This document shows positions 10,205 to 21,702 of a stretch of DNA of 64,000 bases, piece by piece (position 1 is the first letter of the stretch; each line of letters starts with the position of its first letter). A model generated the notes under the pieces. The model worked only from the letters and a program-made list of their open reading frames with translations, searched no databases and was not told the origin of the DNA. The position numbers and the translations under genes were made by a program. The stretch comes from Aspidiotus rigidus (Eukaryota; Arthropoda; Insecta; Hemiptera; Diaspididae): NCBI GenBank assembly GCA_035079385.1, contig JAVHKY010000029.1, positions 6,510,001-6,574,000 on the forward strand, read 5' to 3'.

Positions 10205-12590
10205 AATGTAGTTGAGGAACTATTTACCGCGCCTTTATCGCGCATCGGCTAAAAATAAGCGAAAGGCAACATTGTCAACTTCTCGACTTTGTAGTAACAA
10301 ACAAAAATACGTTATGACGTGGATAATGTAGTCTTCTATAGCGGTAAAATATATCTTAACGGACTTTTGAAATTCCGGATCGCAATATCTCGCTATTCCA
10401 TTGCAAATTTGTTCGCGAGGTGAAAAATAATATTCTAGAGTAGTAGTAGTTGAGGAACTATTTACCACGCCTTTATTGCGCACCTGCGCACCGGCTAAAA
10501 ATACATAGCCAACTTCTCGACTTTGTAGTAACAAACAAAAATATGCTATGACGTGGATAATGTAGTCTTCTATAGCGGTAAAATATATCTTAACCGACTT
10601 TTGAAATTCCGGATCGCAATGTCTCGCTATTCCATTGCAAATTTGTTCGCGACGTGAAAAATAATATTCTGGAGTAGTAGTAGTTGAGGAACTATTTACC
10701 GCGCCTTTATCGCGCATCGGCTAAAAATACATCGCCAACTTCTCGACATTGTAGTAACAAACAAAAATATGCTATGACGTGGATAATGTAGTCTTCTATA
10801 GCGGTAAAATATACCTTAACCGACTTTTGAAATTCCGGATCGCAATATCTCGCTATTCCATTGCAAATTTGTTCGCGACGTGAAAAATAATATTCTAGAG
10901 TAGTAGTAGTTGAGGAACTATTTACCGCGCCTTTACCGCGCATCGGCTAAAAATACATCACCAACTTCTCGACTTTGTAGTAACAAACGAAAATATGTTA
11001 TGATGTGGATAATGTAGTCTTCTATAGCGGTAAAATATATCTTAACCGACTTTTGAAATTCCGGATCGCAATATCTCCCTATTCCATTGCAAATTTGTTC
11101 GCGAGGTGAAAAATAATATTCTAGAGTAGTAGTAGTTGAGGAACTATTTACCACGCCTTTATTGCGCACCGGCTAAAAATACATAGCCAACTTCTCGACT
11201 TTGTAGTAACAAACAAAAATATGCTATGACGTGGATAATGTAGTCTTCTATAGCGGTAAAATATATCTTAACCGACTTTTGAAATTCCGGATCGCAATAT
11301 CTCGCTATTCCATTGCAAATTTGTTCGCAAGGTGAAAAATAATATTCTAGAGTAGTAGTAGTTGAGGAACTATTTACCGCGCCTTTATCGCGCATCGGCT
11401 AAAAATAGCGCATCGGCTAAAAATAAGCGAAAGGCAACATTGTCAACTTCTCGACTTTGTAGTAATAAACGAAAATATGTTATGACGTGGATAATGTAGT
11501 CTTCTATAGCGGTAAAATATATCTTAACCAACTTTTGAAATTCCGGATCGCAATATCTCGCTATTCCATTGCAAATTTGTTCGCGACGTGAAAAATAATA
11601 TTCTGGAGTAGTAGTAGTTGAGGAACTATTTACCGCGCCTTTATCGCGCATCGGCTAAAAATACATCGCCAACTTCTCGACATTGTAGTAACAAACAAAA
11701 ATATGTTATGACGTGGATAAAATGTAGTCTTCTATAGCGGTAAAATATATCTTAACCGACTTTTGAAATTCCGGATCGCAATGTCTCGCTATTCCATTGC
11801 AAATTTGTTCGCGACGTGAAAAATAATATTCTAGAGTAGTAGTAGTTGAGGAACTATTTACCGCGCCTTTATTGCGCATCGGCTAAAAATACATAGCCAA
11901 CTTCTCGACTTTGTAGTAACAAACAAAAATATGTTATGACGTGGATAAAATGTAGTCTTCTATAGCGGTAAAATATATCTTAACCGACTTTTGAAATTCC
12001 GGATCGCAATGTCTCGCTATTCCATTGCAAATTTGTTCGCGACGTGAAAAATAATATTCTAGAGTAGTAGTAGTTGAGGAACTATTTACCGCGCCTTTAT
12101 CGCGCATCGGCTAAAAATAGCGCATCGGCTAAAAATAAGCGAAAGGCAACATTGTCAACTTCTCGACTTTGTAGTAACAAACAAAAATATGCTATGACGT
12201 GGATAATGTAGTCTTCTATAGCGGTAAAAAATATCTTAACCGACTTTTGAAATTCCGGATCGCAATGTCTCGCTATTCCATTGCAAATTTGTTCGCGACG
12301 TGAAAAATAATATTCTAGAGTGGTAGTAGTTGAGGAACTATTTACCGCGCCTTTATCGCGCATCGGCTAAAAATACATCGCCAACTTCTCGACTTTGTAG
12401 TAACAAACAAAAATATGTTATGACGTGGATAAAATGTAGTCTTCTATAGCGGTAAAATATATCTTAACGGACTTTTGAAATTCCGGATCGCAATATCTCG
12501 CTATTCCATTGCAAATTTGTTTGCGACGTGAAAAATAATATTCTAGAGTAGTAGTAGTTGAGAAACTATTTACCGCGCCTTTATCGATAA
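10205..12590 (-). repeat. Satellite array, unit about 226 bp, some ten copies
   Basis: Tandem direct repeats starting near 10210, 10449, 10683, 10909, 11135, 11361, 11617, 11845, 12073, 12329 and 12559. Most units are 226-228 bp. Three (near 10235, 11397 and 12106) carry an extra ~28-bp block that repeats part of the unit (GCGCATCGGCTAAAAATA). On the minus strand every unit is open for about 78 codons with the same peptide (NSSSTTTT near the start). Because 226 is not a multiple of three, the frame changes at each boundary, so this is better read as satellite DNA than as a repeat protein. Confidence 0.9.
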
Positions 12591-14107
12591 CCTTACTATA
12601 ATATATATCTGCGAAGAAATCTTCGCACAAACAACAGCTAAAAATTGAAATAATTATTGAGATAATCGACCATTTTCTCCTAGTACTCGCCTTTGGTCGC
12701 AAGAGGGAGGATCGTTGTTTCCAGCAACATCTTCACCATGTTGCTGTCGATTATTTTTTTCTTCGTCATTTTCTTCAAACTCGTCCTCTTCTCCGCAATA
12801 AGGTTCAGGTTTTCAATTCCATTAGTAAGAAGAAATAATGGAAGTACAGTGTATTAAAAAAAACGACACAAACTTGTTAAGAATAACGATAAAGGAAGTA
12901 CAAACAGCACCCAATTTAAAACGCACAGTAGCATCATTGTGGTGCAAAGCACATTGAAGACTGAGGAAGGTGACTAGAAAACCACCGTATATTTATACCT
13001 TCCTATATTATACCTTCGTATCGCTTGATTGAACAACATTAGTTACCATATAGTTGCATTCTATTTGTCCTGACTTCAGTCACTTTTCATCACTTTTAGA
13101 CTTGGTGTTGAGTTGAGGAGTGTTCTTTTTGTGCTTTACCCTGTCAAGTGACCTCATGGATGACATCACAAATTTCAACACCAATGCGTGTTCTTTTTAC
13201 AAAATAAAACAAAGTGTCAGAAGGTGTAACACCGTGTTATGAATTTTACACCTGCTTCAGAGGTGGGTTTGATCTTGGTGTTGGGTGTTAATGTCACTCA
13301 AGTTTTTCAAAAATCGTAATTTTGACAAATAGAACGCAACTATTGACTCATCGCGCAGCTGCAATTGATGAACACCTGCACCATATGACTCATCGCGCTG
13401 CTGCGTTGGACCTGTTTTTAGTGAACACTTGCGTCGTTAGAAGCGATAATTATTTATTTTTTTATTTCTCCCGATGTCGGGAGTTATCACCAGCGTAACA
13501 TCCGGTACCAAGCACTGAAAAACAGGATGTGTGTGTGGGTGGTTAATAATTAGTATCTCTCTATTTTTTTCTCTCGCAAAAAATTTTACCACGTATGTGA
13601 ATGTGTGTATATGTGTGTGTGTTTGCATTGTGCGTATACATAAAACGCCTCCAAGAAAAGAAAAGTTTGGGGGAGAAAGAGAGAGTGTGATCGATCGAGA
13701 GATTTCAATTTGGTGTAAGGAGTGCCGATTGACGCGTGACGAATTAACAAAAAATATTAGCACTAAATACGGAAGAAAGCGTTTAATTTTCAATTTTACC
13801 AAAAGAATTATTGTAAATAATTATAAAACGTTATCGCATGGAACTATTTGTACTACCATCGCTACTACTACATGTAAATAAAAAAAAATACGAGGTTGTT
13901 TTTTTTCGTGTGTTTTTTCGAGCGCGGCGGCGACTCGCGACACGTATAGTTTTTATTCTTCTAAAATCGGGTAAACAACAACACAAGAAGAAAAGGAGGA
14001 GGGATGAGGAGTGAATAACATATTATTACAAAAAAAGAAAAAAAAAAAAAATAATAATAATACAGAACAACAACAAAAACAATAGACTAGAAACACACAC
14101 ACGCACA
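12591..14107. other. Intergenic region
   Basis: No convincing gene. Holds a TG-rich stretch near 13590-13630 and an imperfect repeat near 13340-13430 (TGACTCATCGCGC twice). Overlapping frames at 13437-13881 on both strands look like chance. Confidence 0.4.
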
Positions 14108-14356
14108 CTACAGGCTTATATAATTAATTTCTTCTTCTTCTTCGGTTACCTCATCCACCACCATCATCAGCGATGCAGCAGCAGCAGGTTCTAATGGAGA
14201 CGGGAGCGAGGACAAGGAAGAATAAACGTCATCGTCGGAACGACGACGAAGACGACAATTATTATCGTCGTCGTTGTCCCTGTCGGGAGAAGACCAACCG
14301 TAGTGGTCATCCTCGGTGAAATCCTCCTCCCGCGAAAAATATTCTTCCTGCTCCTT
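14108..14356 (-). CDS. Acidic open frame, possible viral exon (weak)
   Basis: Open minus-strand frame between a TAA at 14357-14359 and a TAG at 14108-14110, without an ATG at its start. It encodes an Asp/Glu/Ser-rich peptide with an Ala run and a Glu run at the end. It lies just beyond the truncated polymerase, in the same orientation. It may be an exon of a virus-derived acidic protein or merely biased sequence built on GAC/GAA repeats. Confidence 0.2.
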   Translation of the reverse strand, partial: KEQEEYFSREEDFTEDDHYGWSSPDRDNDDDNNCRLRRRSDDDVYSSLSSLPSPLEPAAAASLMMVVDEVTEEEEEINYISL

Positions 14357-14424
14357 TTACTGCTCCTCCTCCTTCATCTCCCCTTCCGGTAATTCCGGTT
14401 CAACTACGGCTTATATGAGAATTG

Positions 14425-15668
14425 AGAATTAACGTTGGTACAGCTCACCCATTTCTAATCCCAACTTTGTGTTCATCGTTGTTGGATTGGGGTAACATTG
14501 AGCGCAACCGTGAAATAAGCAACCAAAAAATTGATATACAGTTTGCGTCAACTCGTCGTATCCATCGACAAAAGCTCCAAAGATTCGCGCTTCACCACCC
14601 GGGTGATTACCCCTGTGTCGAATCGCCAACGCGTTTGGTAGCGACTCCAACTAAGCTATCGATTCTTTGGAATACTGACGTCCCTCCATTTTGTTACGGA
14701 AGACTGCTATAGAATCCACTTACATATACTTATCGCGAAACGAATTCATGCATACCGACGGTAAAGTAAGATACAAAATGGATCGATGTTCTCGACATCG
14801 AGAAATTGCTTTCAAAACCTCAAGCAACCACCTCGTAGAATATCCACGTCCGAAGTTCAATATTCCCTCAATTCCTTATGTACAAATGGAATACATAACC
14901 GGCATCGGACTGTTCTTCGTACCATTTTAAAAATTCTTCCTTTCGTCCGGGTTTCATGGTGTCGCAGTTGTAGAAACTTTTATCCAGTAATGGTCCTACG
15001 TACGTTTTGTTGGCACTTGTATTAAACAGATATGGAAAAAATCCCTTCTTCTTTTTGGTTAGACCGAACGTACTAGGGAATTCCAATAGAGAGGTCTGAA
15101 TGAAATTATTGCGAATCGATGAAACGTATATTAATGAACGGTATACTTAACAAGGTCAACTTCAAACCCTGACTATGATGAGCGGTTTTATTGTATTCGC
15201 TATGCAGTATTGCAAAACAAAATAGGCGTTCTAACCGCGAGCATAGTGAGCGATAAACGTATAATTTCGACACTCAGGATTAATAGCCCAAGAGCAAAAA
15301 TTGTGACTTGTCGCGAATTCTCTGGTTCTTTCTGTGTAATCTGTCGTTACAACGAGATTTGGTACGTGAATATTTCCGGTCGAGTCTTGCGTACACTCGT
15401 AGTCATAAAAAATATGTCGACGCGAAAACGTACCCTTTGGATTCTTTGTCCATTCAGGGAACCACCCGGAGTTGGTAGTGGTGGCGGTGGTGGTGCTGGA
15501 CGCAACATTGGCGTATTTACAGCTATTTCCGCATTCTACGTTTATTTCCATAATGTTGAAATCGAGCGAAACGTTGTGAGCGATTTCACCCCATTTCATT
15601 CGACCACCACCAACACAATAGTTCTCCTCTTCTCCATCGTCGGTCGAATTGCCTTCTAACTTCGCCAA
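14425..15668 (-). pseudogene. polB: Maverick/adintovirus-like protein-primed DNA polymerase B, broken
   Basis: Family-B polymerase of the protein-primed Polinton/adintovirus type, read right to left. Recognisable parts in order: the exonuclease I block FYDYECTQ followed by HVPNLVV; the block ending AHYARG (usual AHNARGYD); then FPSTFGL, KGFFPYLFNT and YVGP; then EEFLKWYEEQ; a CM..FRDKY block; and FGCLFHGCAQCYP near 14500. Several stops and frame changes interrupt it (between about 15230 and 15090, and again 14870-14650). Similarity ends near 14425, before the polymerase palm, so the catalytic half is gone. In the parent element it would copy the linear viral genome. Confidence 0.8.
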
Positions 15669-15945
15669 ACTTATATCGGTCGGCCGTTGGTTTATTCTTA
15701 TCCGGGTGTAACGCTCTAGCCAAACGTAGATAATTCTTTCTAACTAGAGTTTTTAATTTCTCCAATTCCTTACCGTATCTAGCCTCGTAAACGCACTTTT
15801 TAACCAGTGGTGTCGTCGTCGTCGTTGTTGGATGGTGGTGGTTGTGATGAAAGCGGCGACTTTTCCCCTTCTCTTCACCCTCCCCCCTCCTCCTCCCACA
15901 ACACCACCTCTGGATTATCTTCCTCGTCATCCGTATCGATGCCAC
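15586..15945 (-). CDS. J-domain-like open frame next to polB
   Basis: A minus-strand frame whose middle part (about 15655-15815) has the layout of a J domain. A basic helix (YLRLARALHPDKN) carries the invariant HPD tripeptide (codons near 15700-15708), followed by a helix of KFGEVRRQF type. J domains recruit and activate Hsp70. It lies between gene X (upstream, 15875-16505) and polB (downstream), overlapping both in other frames. It may therefore be an exon or a frameshifted part of one of them. A His- and Thr-rich low-complexity stretch precedes it. The J call rests on HPD and helix pattern only. Confidence 0.45.
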   Translation of the reverse strand: MASIRMTRKIIQRWCCGRRRGEGEEKGKSRRFHHNHHHPTTTTTTPLVKKCVYEARYGKELEKLKTLVRKNYLRLARALHPDKNKPTADRYKFGEVRRQFDRRWRRGELLCWWWSNEMG

Positions 15946-16505
15946 AAGTACAATCGTATCGATGCCACTCTGTTATCAACAATACACTCCTCCACATCCG
16001 CATCTCGAGGTTGGGTTCCCCACCTTTCAATAATAAAATCCATGACGCTTTTATGGAATGCGGCTTCCCGTTTTTTTTTTTTTCAAATTTCTTTAGTTGG
16101 TGGGATAAACTCAACCGCGGATGACCTTCCGCTTTCTCCCACGTTAACGTGTACGAAAGGCCAGTTATCTCCAGCAATCGCCTCACAAATTTTTCCGCTG
16201 ACGAGGGCGTTAGCGCACTCACTTTTGTGTAAACTGTTTGACTACCATTACAGTAGACAAACAATTTTACAAAATTAATCAATCTAAGGTATGGTGGCGG
16301 GGTCGGTTGAAACCCTAACACCTTGACGTAAAATCCGTGTTGAGCGATGCCTGGGCGCCTCGATAAATCCAAACCTCGGCAATGTGTGTTGATAAGGGGT
16401 AACCGCCCGCACAATTTTAAATAATGGGTCCAAATAGGCTGCCATTACATAAAATAATGCAGGTAAATTGTTCTCTTTCTTTGAGAAAAACTTTACCATG
16501 TCCAC
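15875..16505 (-). pseudogene. Gene X, diverged and frameshifted copy
   Basis: Homologous to the X proteins at 28072, 37192 and 42771. Shared blocks include MAAYLDPLFKIVRA, LPRFGFIEAP, GIAQHGFYVKVLGF, PPYLRLINFVKLFVYCNG and EKFVRRLLE. The first blocks are in one frame (to about 16340) and the rest in another, so there is a frameshift near 16330-16350. The N-terminal ~50 residues are missing. The C-terminus differs from the array copies and ends in an acidic run. Its position next to polB ties X to the Maverick-like element. Function unknown. Confidence 0.7.
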
Positions 16506-16969
16506 TCACAAATCATAAATATAAAGAAAATTGTTCATTTATAATGTATAAGGGGTAAAACTCAACAATTCACGGTGAATAAAATTGTTCTTCTAACACT
16601 TTTATGTTTTGCAAACTCAATCTTTCTACGAGAGTTGGAAGTGAGATAATATTGAGGTGATTTTACTGCCATATTTCTATCGATGATCGCATTCCATACT
16701 TCACCAACCGGTGTACAAAATCATATTACAAGATATGATTTATATCACGTGTACAAAATGTGGCTCAGTTTCTAAAATTTTATCCAAATATAATAGAAAA
16801 ATGATTTCATTTCTCCCAACACCGCCATTAAAATTTTTTTACTGTCGCACAACAAATATAAGCTTGAAAATTACAGAATCCAAACATAGAAAAACATAAA
16901 CTAAATGAAGACAAGTAAATTGAAATAAATTAAAATGAAAAGTTAAATTAAAATGAAACAACGAAAATC
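16506..16969. other. Non-coding stretch
   Basis: AT-rich, no recognisable gene. Confidence 0.4.
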
Positions 16970-17398
16970 TTAAGAACTAAAAGCATAAATTTCACATCGT
17001 AGGTAATAAACAAAACTAATCCCACTCTCCTCCACTAGAACTTGAATCGGTACAGTATTCTTCTTCAGTAAAGGAGAGCCTTTCTCCAAGTCTTTCCGCC
17101 CACTCCCATCTATGGGGCGGAATCGGGTACTCAGATAATTTTGTCGTTTGGAGGAAGGCTGCCGCGGCAGCCTCCTTCGCGAGCTTCTTGGTTGGAAACC
17201 ACCCCGAGGTGGTTTCCTCCTCATCGATCCTAATTGTGCTCTTGAACTGCGGGTAATGCGCACTACCTTCTCTTTTAAACGTGTAAATGGGTTGCGTCTG
17301 TGATAGAAAAATAATAATAATACATTAGTTCTTGTTACATTTCCTGTTCGGGAAAGATAAACGACAGAGTATGGAGTACTACATGAAGGTGTAATCAC
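16970..17398 (-). CDS. Basic Arg/Pro-rich frame, possible viral exon
   Basis: Open minus-strand frame of about 142 codons from a non-ATG codon. A good splice acceptor (pyrimidine tract then CACAG) lies near 17297, and the following part is strongly basic (RRKPPRGG, SSRRRLPRQ). Many DNA viruses have such basic core or packaging peptides. It sits upstream of X and polB in the same direction. Two perfect hairpins lie inside it. I do not recognise the family. Confidence 0.3.
   Translation of the reverse strand: MITPSCSTPYSVVYLSRTGNVTRTNVLLLFFYHRRNPFTRLKEKVVRITRSSRAQLGSMRRKPPRGGFQPRSSRRRLPRQPSSKRQNYLSTRFRPIDGSGRKDLEKGSPLLKKNTVPIQVLVEESGISFVYYLRCEIYAFSS
17156..17217. other. Two adjacent DNA/RNA hairpins
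   Basis: Hairpin 1: AGGCTGCC-GC-GGCAGCCT (17156-17173), extended imperfectly outward. Hairpin 2: 10-bp perfect stem GGAAACCACC / GGTGGTTTCC with loop CCGA (17194-17217). Both lie in the basic frame. Confidence 0.65.
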
Positions 17399-19227
17399 AA
17401 ACGGCGTGAAAAAATTTCATCTTAGTGCTGCAGTCTCCTAGAGCTACAATTGTATCCCGTTTTGCATAAGCCCTCCTTCGATATTCGGTTTTTTCACGTT
17501 AGTTCTTCACCAGCCCAAAAAACTACTATACTAGATATCCTCGTCTATCATTTGCAGAGCACATTATCTGATTTTAGCCTAAAATTCAGTATTTTCAAAC
17601 AAGAAATAGTTTTTCTGCGTTCGTGATTCTTATTGATTTCAGGAAAAATGACAGATGATATGAGTTTTCCTTTGTTTCATCGACCATGGGAGGTATTATA
17701 CCAGGTTTGATTCTGAGAAAAAATTAGCAGGGAACTTTTTTCTTTGTTTCACAGTCGGTATGATTTTCCAAATTTTGAGGTTTCTTTATATATTTATGTG
17801 TGTATAGATTTGTCTAGAGGTAATTTCTATGAAAAATGTTTCGGTTGATACGAAAATGAATGTATTGTTTATGAGATTGAACAGAATTATGTAATTCAAA
17901 CTAGGTATGTTTAGGCGTATGCGTAATTTCAAAATCATGAAATTATTATCAAGGTTTGTCTTTTTATTTTTTTCCAAAATTATGTACTCTATCAGATTAG
18001 TATGTAAAACGAGCAACAGCAATTTTTTTATTAAAACGAGAAATACTCGCAATTTAAGCTGGATGGTACTGCATATGCATGCTTCTCTTACAGGGAACGT
18101 GTCCGAATTATGTGCAACTTATTAAATTAATTGAGAAATATTATACTAACTTCATTTCTCTGCGCGAGTTCGTTTACGCGTGAGATAGGATTCTTTTGAT
18201 GCCGGTGCTTTGATGTATTATTATTTGTAGATTCCTCCTCCTCCTCCTATTAAGTAACAACAATTATTATTATTATCAAAAATTTTTTTTCGATATCTCT
18301 ATTAAAAAATAACAAAAAGACTTACATTGCTCAAGATGATTTTTCGCGCATCATCTTGATGCGCGAGTATTATTTTACTCGCGCCGATAACAGCTTCTAA
18401 TCCTTCAAGTAGGTTATCAAACTAAAAAATGATAATACATATATCAGTTCGAGAGCGTTACAAGCTGCAAAGTCGTATTACACGAAAATATCAAAATAAA
18501 TGTCATATGCGTATATGTGCGTGCAGGCGCGCGTGGTATAATCATTGAGATTGTTTGAAATGGTTTGTAGACTCAATTACCCGAAAATTTCATATATTTT
18601 TTCATGATTGACATGATTTTTGACTGTTCCTATCATTTAAAATTACGTCGAAATATATTAATCGACTGAAAAAAAAAAATTGAACGCGGTCCCATGACCT
18701 GCACATGAAACAGTAGTAATACAGAGGAAGCCCCAAACAATTTGGAATTCGAGGGACCAGTAGAGCTGTTCAAGCGGAGGAAACCAAAAAATTCGAATAA
18801 TAATTGAAAAAAGCAATTTATTTGCACATAAGGTGTGTATAAATTACCGAGTTTTGAAAAGTCTCTAATTTTTGTGTGGGTCGCTATACTTCATGAGCTT
18901 TGACATAAACACCTGGAAAACACTTGGTTATGCAAAATTTAGCAGTAGAGTTAGAATTTCACATCATTGGCCATAAGGGTTTGTGAAGGTGCCCCACGAG
19001 TAAAAAATATAGGAACTTGGAAAAATTTTTTTTTGTCAAATAATGATGAAAAGAACACCGAAAATAAGAAAAAACGTCAACTTCTCCAAAAATAAGGGAC
19101 TCACCCACAGTGCATAATGTCTAAAAAGAAAACCCAACGTTGCTCAACGCCCAAAGTCTCTCGAACACTTGTGTTTTTTTTTCTGAACTAGAAATTCATT
19201 CTGAGCGAAACATATTGTTATTTCACC

Positions 19228-19258
<31 letters not shown>

Positions 19259-20341
19259 GTCAAATTTAGACTTTAATTGACGAAAAAAAAATCCAACTCC
19301 ACCCGGTTTGTGGCAGAAAACATTGAGGTACGTGTATTTTTCTTCGAAATAAAGCATTTCTTCCATGCGCGTTTGAATGATAGGAGGAACATATCGAGAA
19401 GAAATTTATTTAACTACGAGTATTTTCTCCAAAAAAAAGTATAAACAAAACCATAGATTAGCATGAGAAGATTTTCAAAAAAATGAATAAATAAAAATAA
19501 TAATAATATTATCAAAAAGTAATGGTGGTGTACTTACAGCTTCAGAGAGACGAGTTTTTACGAAATTGTTCGACATTGTCAACTGTACGAGCACACACTA
19601 CACGAGAACTGTTTATGTGAATACAGAAATAAATATGATAAGAGCTGATCAAATATAAAATCACGATACGTATTTTCTTCTCTTTTTCATCCCCTCTCGC
19701 ACCTTTATTTTCGTCCCCAATAATCACGTGATTATAACAGCTGTATTTCCAGCAAATAACTCGAGGGTGCATGTATCAGCGATGCAAATGTCGGAAAATG
19801 TGCTGTTCCACGCCCTAATCGAGTAATACCGCTATCAATTCTATCACACCTAAAACTATTTCTAAAATTTGCGAGTCCACTATACATTAAAAAGGTTGGA
19901 AATATCGGTACTTGAGTCGACTAGTACTCGTGTTTGTGAGTCAAGTTGTCCAAATCACCGCAAATAGCATAGGAATTATGAGAACATGTACTCGTAATAG
20001 TGGTAAAAACTCTTTAATATATGTTTTCATTTTGATGAAGGGAGGAATGTAAACACACTATCGGATCAGATGAGACCATACTTAATCTTGGGAATTTTCA
20101 GCAGCAAAGTATGTGAAAGATTTTGAGTAGTGGTATGATGTGGTTTAAATGAGGCACTAGCTCTTTTCTTGTACCACGCGATGAGGTCTATATTTTTTCC
20201 TCCACTCGCTGCTAACTTCTACATCGTTGTACGCACTTCCCGCAAGTTAAACTCTTCAAACGCTCGAAGCAATGTACAATTTTCAACACCGCTCTCATAT
20301 TACGTTCCATCTTCATACATACAAATAAGAGAGATATTAGA
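17399..20341. other. Intergenic region without a recognisable gene
   Basis: AT-rich with a long A run near 19231-19256. No frame looks coding. Two adjacent hairpins at 18332-18384 are listed separately. Confidence 0.4.
18332..18384. other. Pair of perfect hairpins
   Basis: First: 9-bp arms CAAGATGAT / ATCATCTTG around a loop of about nine bases (18332-18358). Second: GCGCGAGTA / TACTCGCGC around TTATTT (18361-18384). They are almost adjacent. No neighbouring gene explains them. Confidence 0.5.
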
Positions 20342-20775
20342 CCACTATACGGGACCATGACAGGAGCAGTACCCCTTTAACACTAGTATAGGAGTAAATG
20401 GGACCGCAAATGGGACCAAAATGGGACCATGACAGGAGCAGTACCACTTTAACACTAGTATAGGAGTAAATGGGACCGCAAATGGGACCAAAACGGGACC
20501 ATGACAGGAGCAGTACTCCTCTTAATAAATGCATGTATACCTAAATGGGACCATGACAGGAGTAGTAGTACCCCTTTAACACTAGTATAGGAGTAAATGG
20601 GACCGTAAACGGGACCATAAACGGGACCTTGACAGGAGTAGTACTCCTCTTAATAGATGCATGTATACCTAAATGGGACCAAAATGGGACCATGACAGGA
20701 GTAGTAGTACCCCTTTAACACTAGTATAGGAGTAAATGGGACCATAAACGGGACCTTGACAGGAGTGTCTCCAGC
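20342..20775. repeat. Tandem repeat built on GGGACC
   Basis: A unit near 70-110 bp (GGGACCATGACAGGAG, AGTACCCCTTTAACACTAG, TATAGGAGTAAATGGGACC) is repeated about five times with internal duplications. It interrupts the 3' end of the E1 gene. Confidence 0.8.
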
Positions 20776-21325
20776 ATTGAACAATGAAAAGGTGGCGACC
20801 TGGATCTATGACGTTGGCATATCGTAGAACTGGGCTGTCCCATTACATAAGTTGTCCAAATTCCTAAAGAATTTCTGAGATCCTCCCATTGAGGATCAGT
20901 GACCAAAATATCGAATTTAGGGCACGATATGCCTGCATTGCCAATATCTACAGTATCGAAAAATCCTAAAGCATGCAGGTAGTCTCTCTCAAGGTGACCT
21001 CCTTTGTAAGCAATAAATGAATTGGTATCTCTAGCTTGATTAATGTAATCTTGTAATACAATATTGAACTCCGCTGCGGGCAAGTCAAGCGGATGGTCTG
21101 TGAAGGATAACCCATGAACTCTGTGGGTTACATAATTAATCGTCCTTCGGATTGTTGGCGGTAGATTCCTGACTTGCTCACGCAACGGGTTTACTTCAAA
21201 ATATATACAATCCGCGTGATTGTGGAGTAGATCTGCGACTCCTAATTCTTTTACTCTGTATTCCGTTCCGTATTGAAACCCGTCTATATCGATGACAAAT
21301 CGGATTTTCTGCACTAATGTGACTG
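20721..21325 (-). pseudogene. E1: putative DEDDh-exonuclease-like protein, 3' end degraded
   Basis: Related to E2 (22839-23501). Shared positions: a beta strand with D-x-DGF (VIDIDGF), KEL, HG(L/M)SFT, IAYKGG..E, CPKFD and QW..L. The D-x-D, KGGxxE and, further on, H-x4-E (HCSMLE) resemble the three motifs of DEDDh nucleases, with Glu replacing the last Asp. This is inference from pattern. A good acceptor (TTTGTTTCCACAG, near 21325) precedes the frame, so it is probably a spliced exon. It follows an env tail (21342-21702), as E2 follows the larger env. The C-terminus runs into the GGGACC repeat and looks truncated. Confidence 0.5.
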
Positions 21326-21341
21326 TGGAAACAAAATATAT

Positions 21342-21702
21342 CTAGAATGGTGCTTTGAATGAAAAGCGAGACGAAGCTTGTCGTATAAAATTGGAAGGAA
21401 ATAAGGAACGTTTTTCTTTTTTAGGCGCTAGGATAGGTGGTGAAGCAACATCAGGAGAAGAAACAGCGTGTCGTAATTTGATCTTTTCTCTTGCATGTGC
21501 GCGTGCGATGGATGAAGATGGTGATTCAGGAAGTGACAATTCTTCTTCTTCACTATGAGAAGGCATAGGAGTTCGACGAACGATAGGAGCGTGTGAGGAT
21601 TGAGTGAGGTCGGAAAGTTGGATGTTGACATGAGGTTCGGTATGAACATCTCGCTTACACGATCGGCTGGTGCAGTACCTGCCGCGTTTGAATTTAGTTA
21701 CA
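21342..21702 (-). pseudogene. Env cytoplasmic-tail remnant (second copy)
   Basis: Open minus-strand frame without its own ATG. It begins with RYCTS-type residues like those just after the membrane span of the 23572 env copy (RYLCTS), then an IVRR-type block, a Ser/Glu-rich stretch and a basic end. The ectodomain and membrane span are not present upstream. It is placed immediately before E1, as the complete env is before E2. It is probably a relic of an older insertion of the same retroelement. Confidence 0.45.

Noticed and set aside
10205..12590. CRISPR array or repeat protein gene
   Set aside because: Units are contiguous ~226-bp copies without unique spacers, and the reading frame shifts at each unit border. 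The context is eukaryotic.
13437..13881. Overlapping 116-121 codon frames on both strands
   Set aside because: Low-complexity TG/CA-rich DNA, no family pattern and no start context.
14422..16278. Plus-strand frames over the polB/X region
   Set aside because: Opposite strand of recognisable polB and X blocks; composition follows from the real genes.
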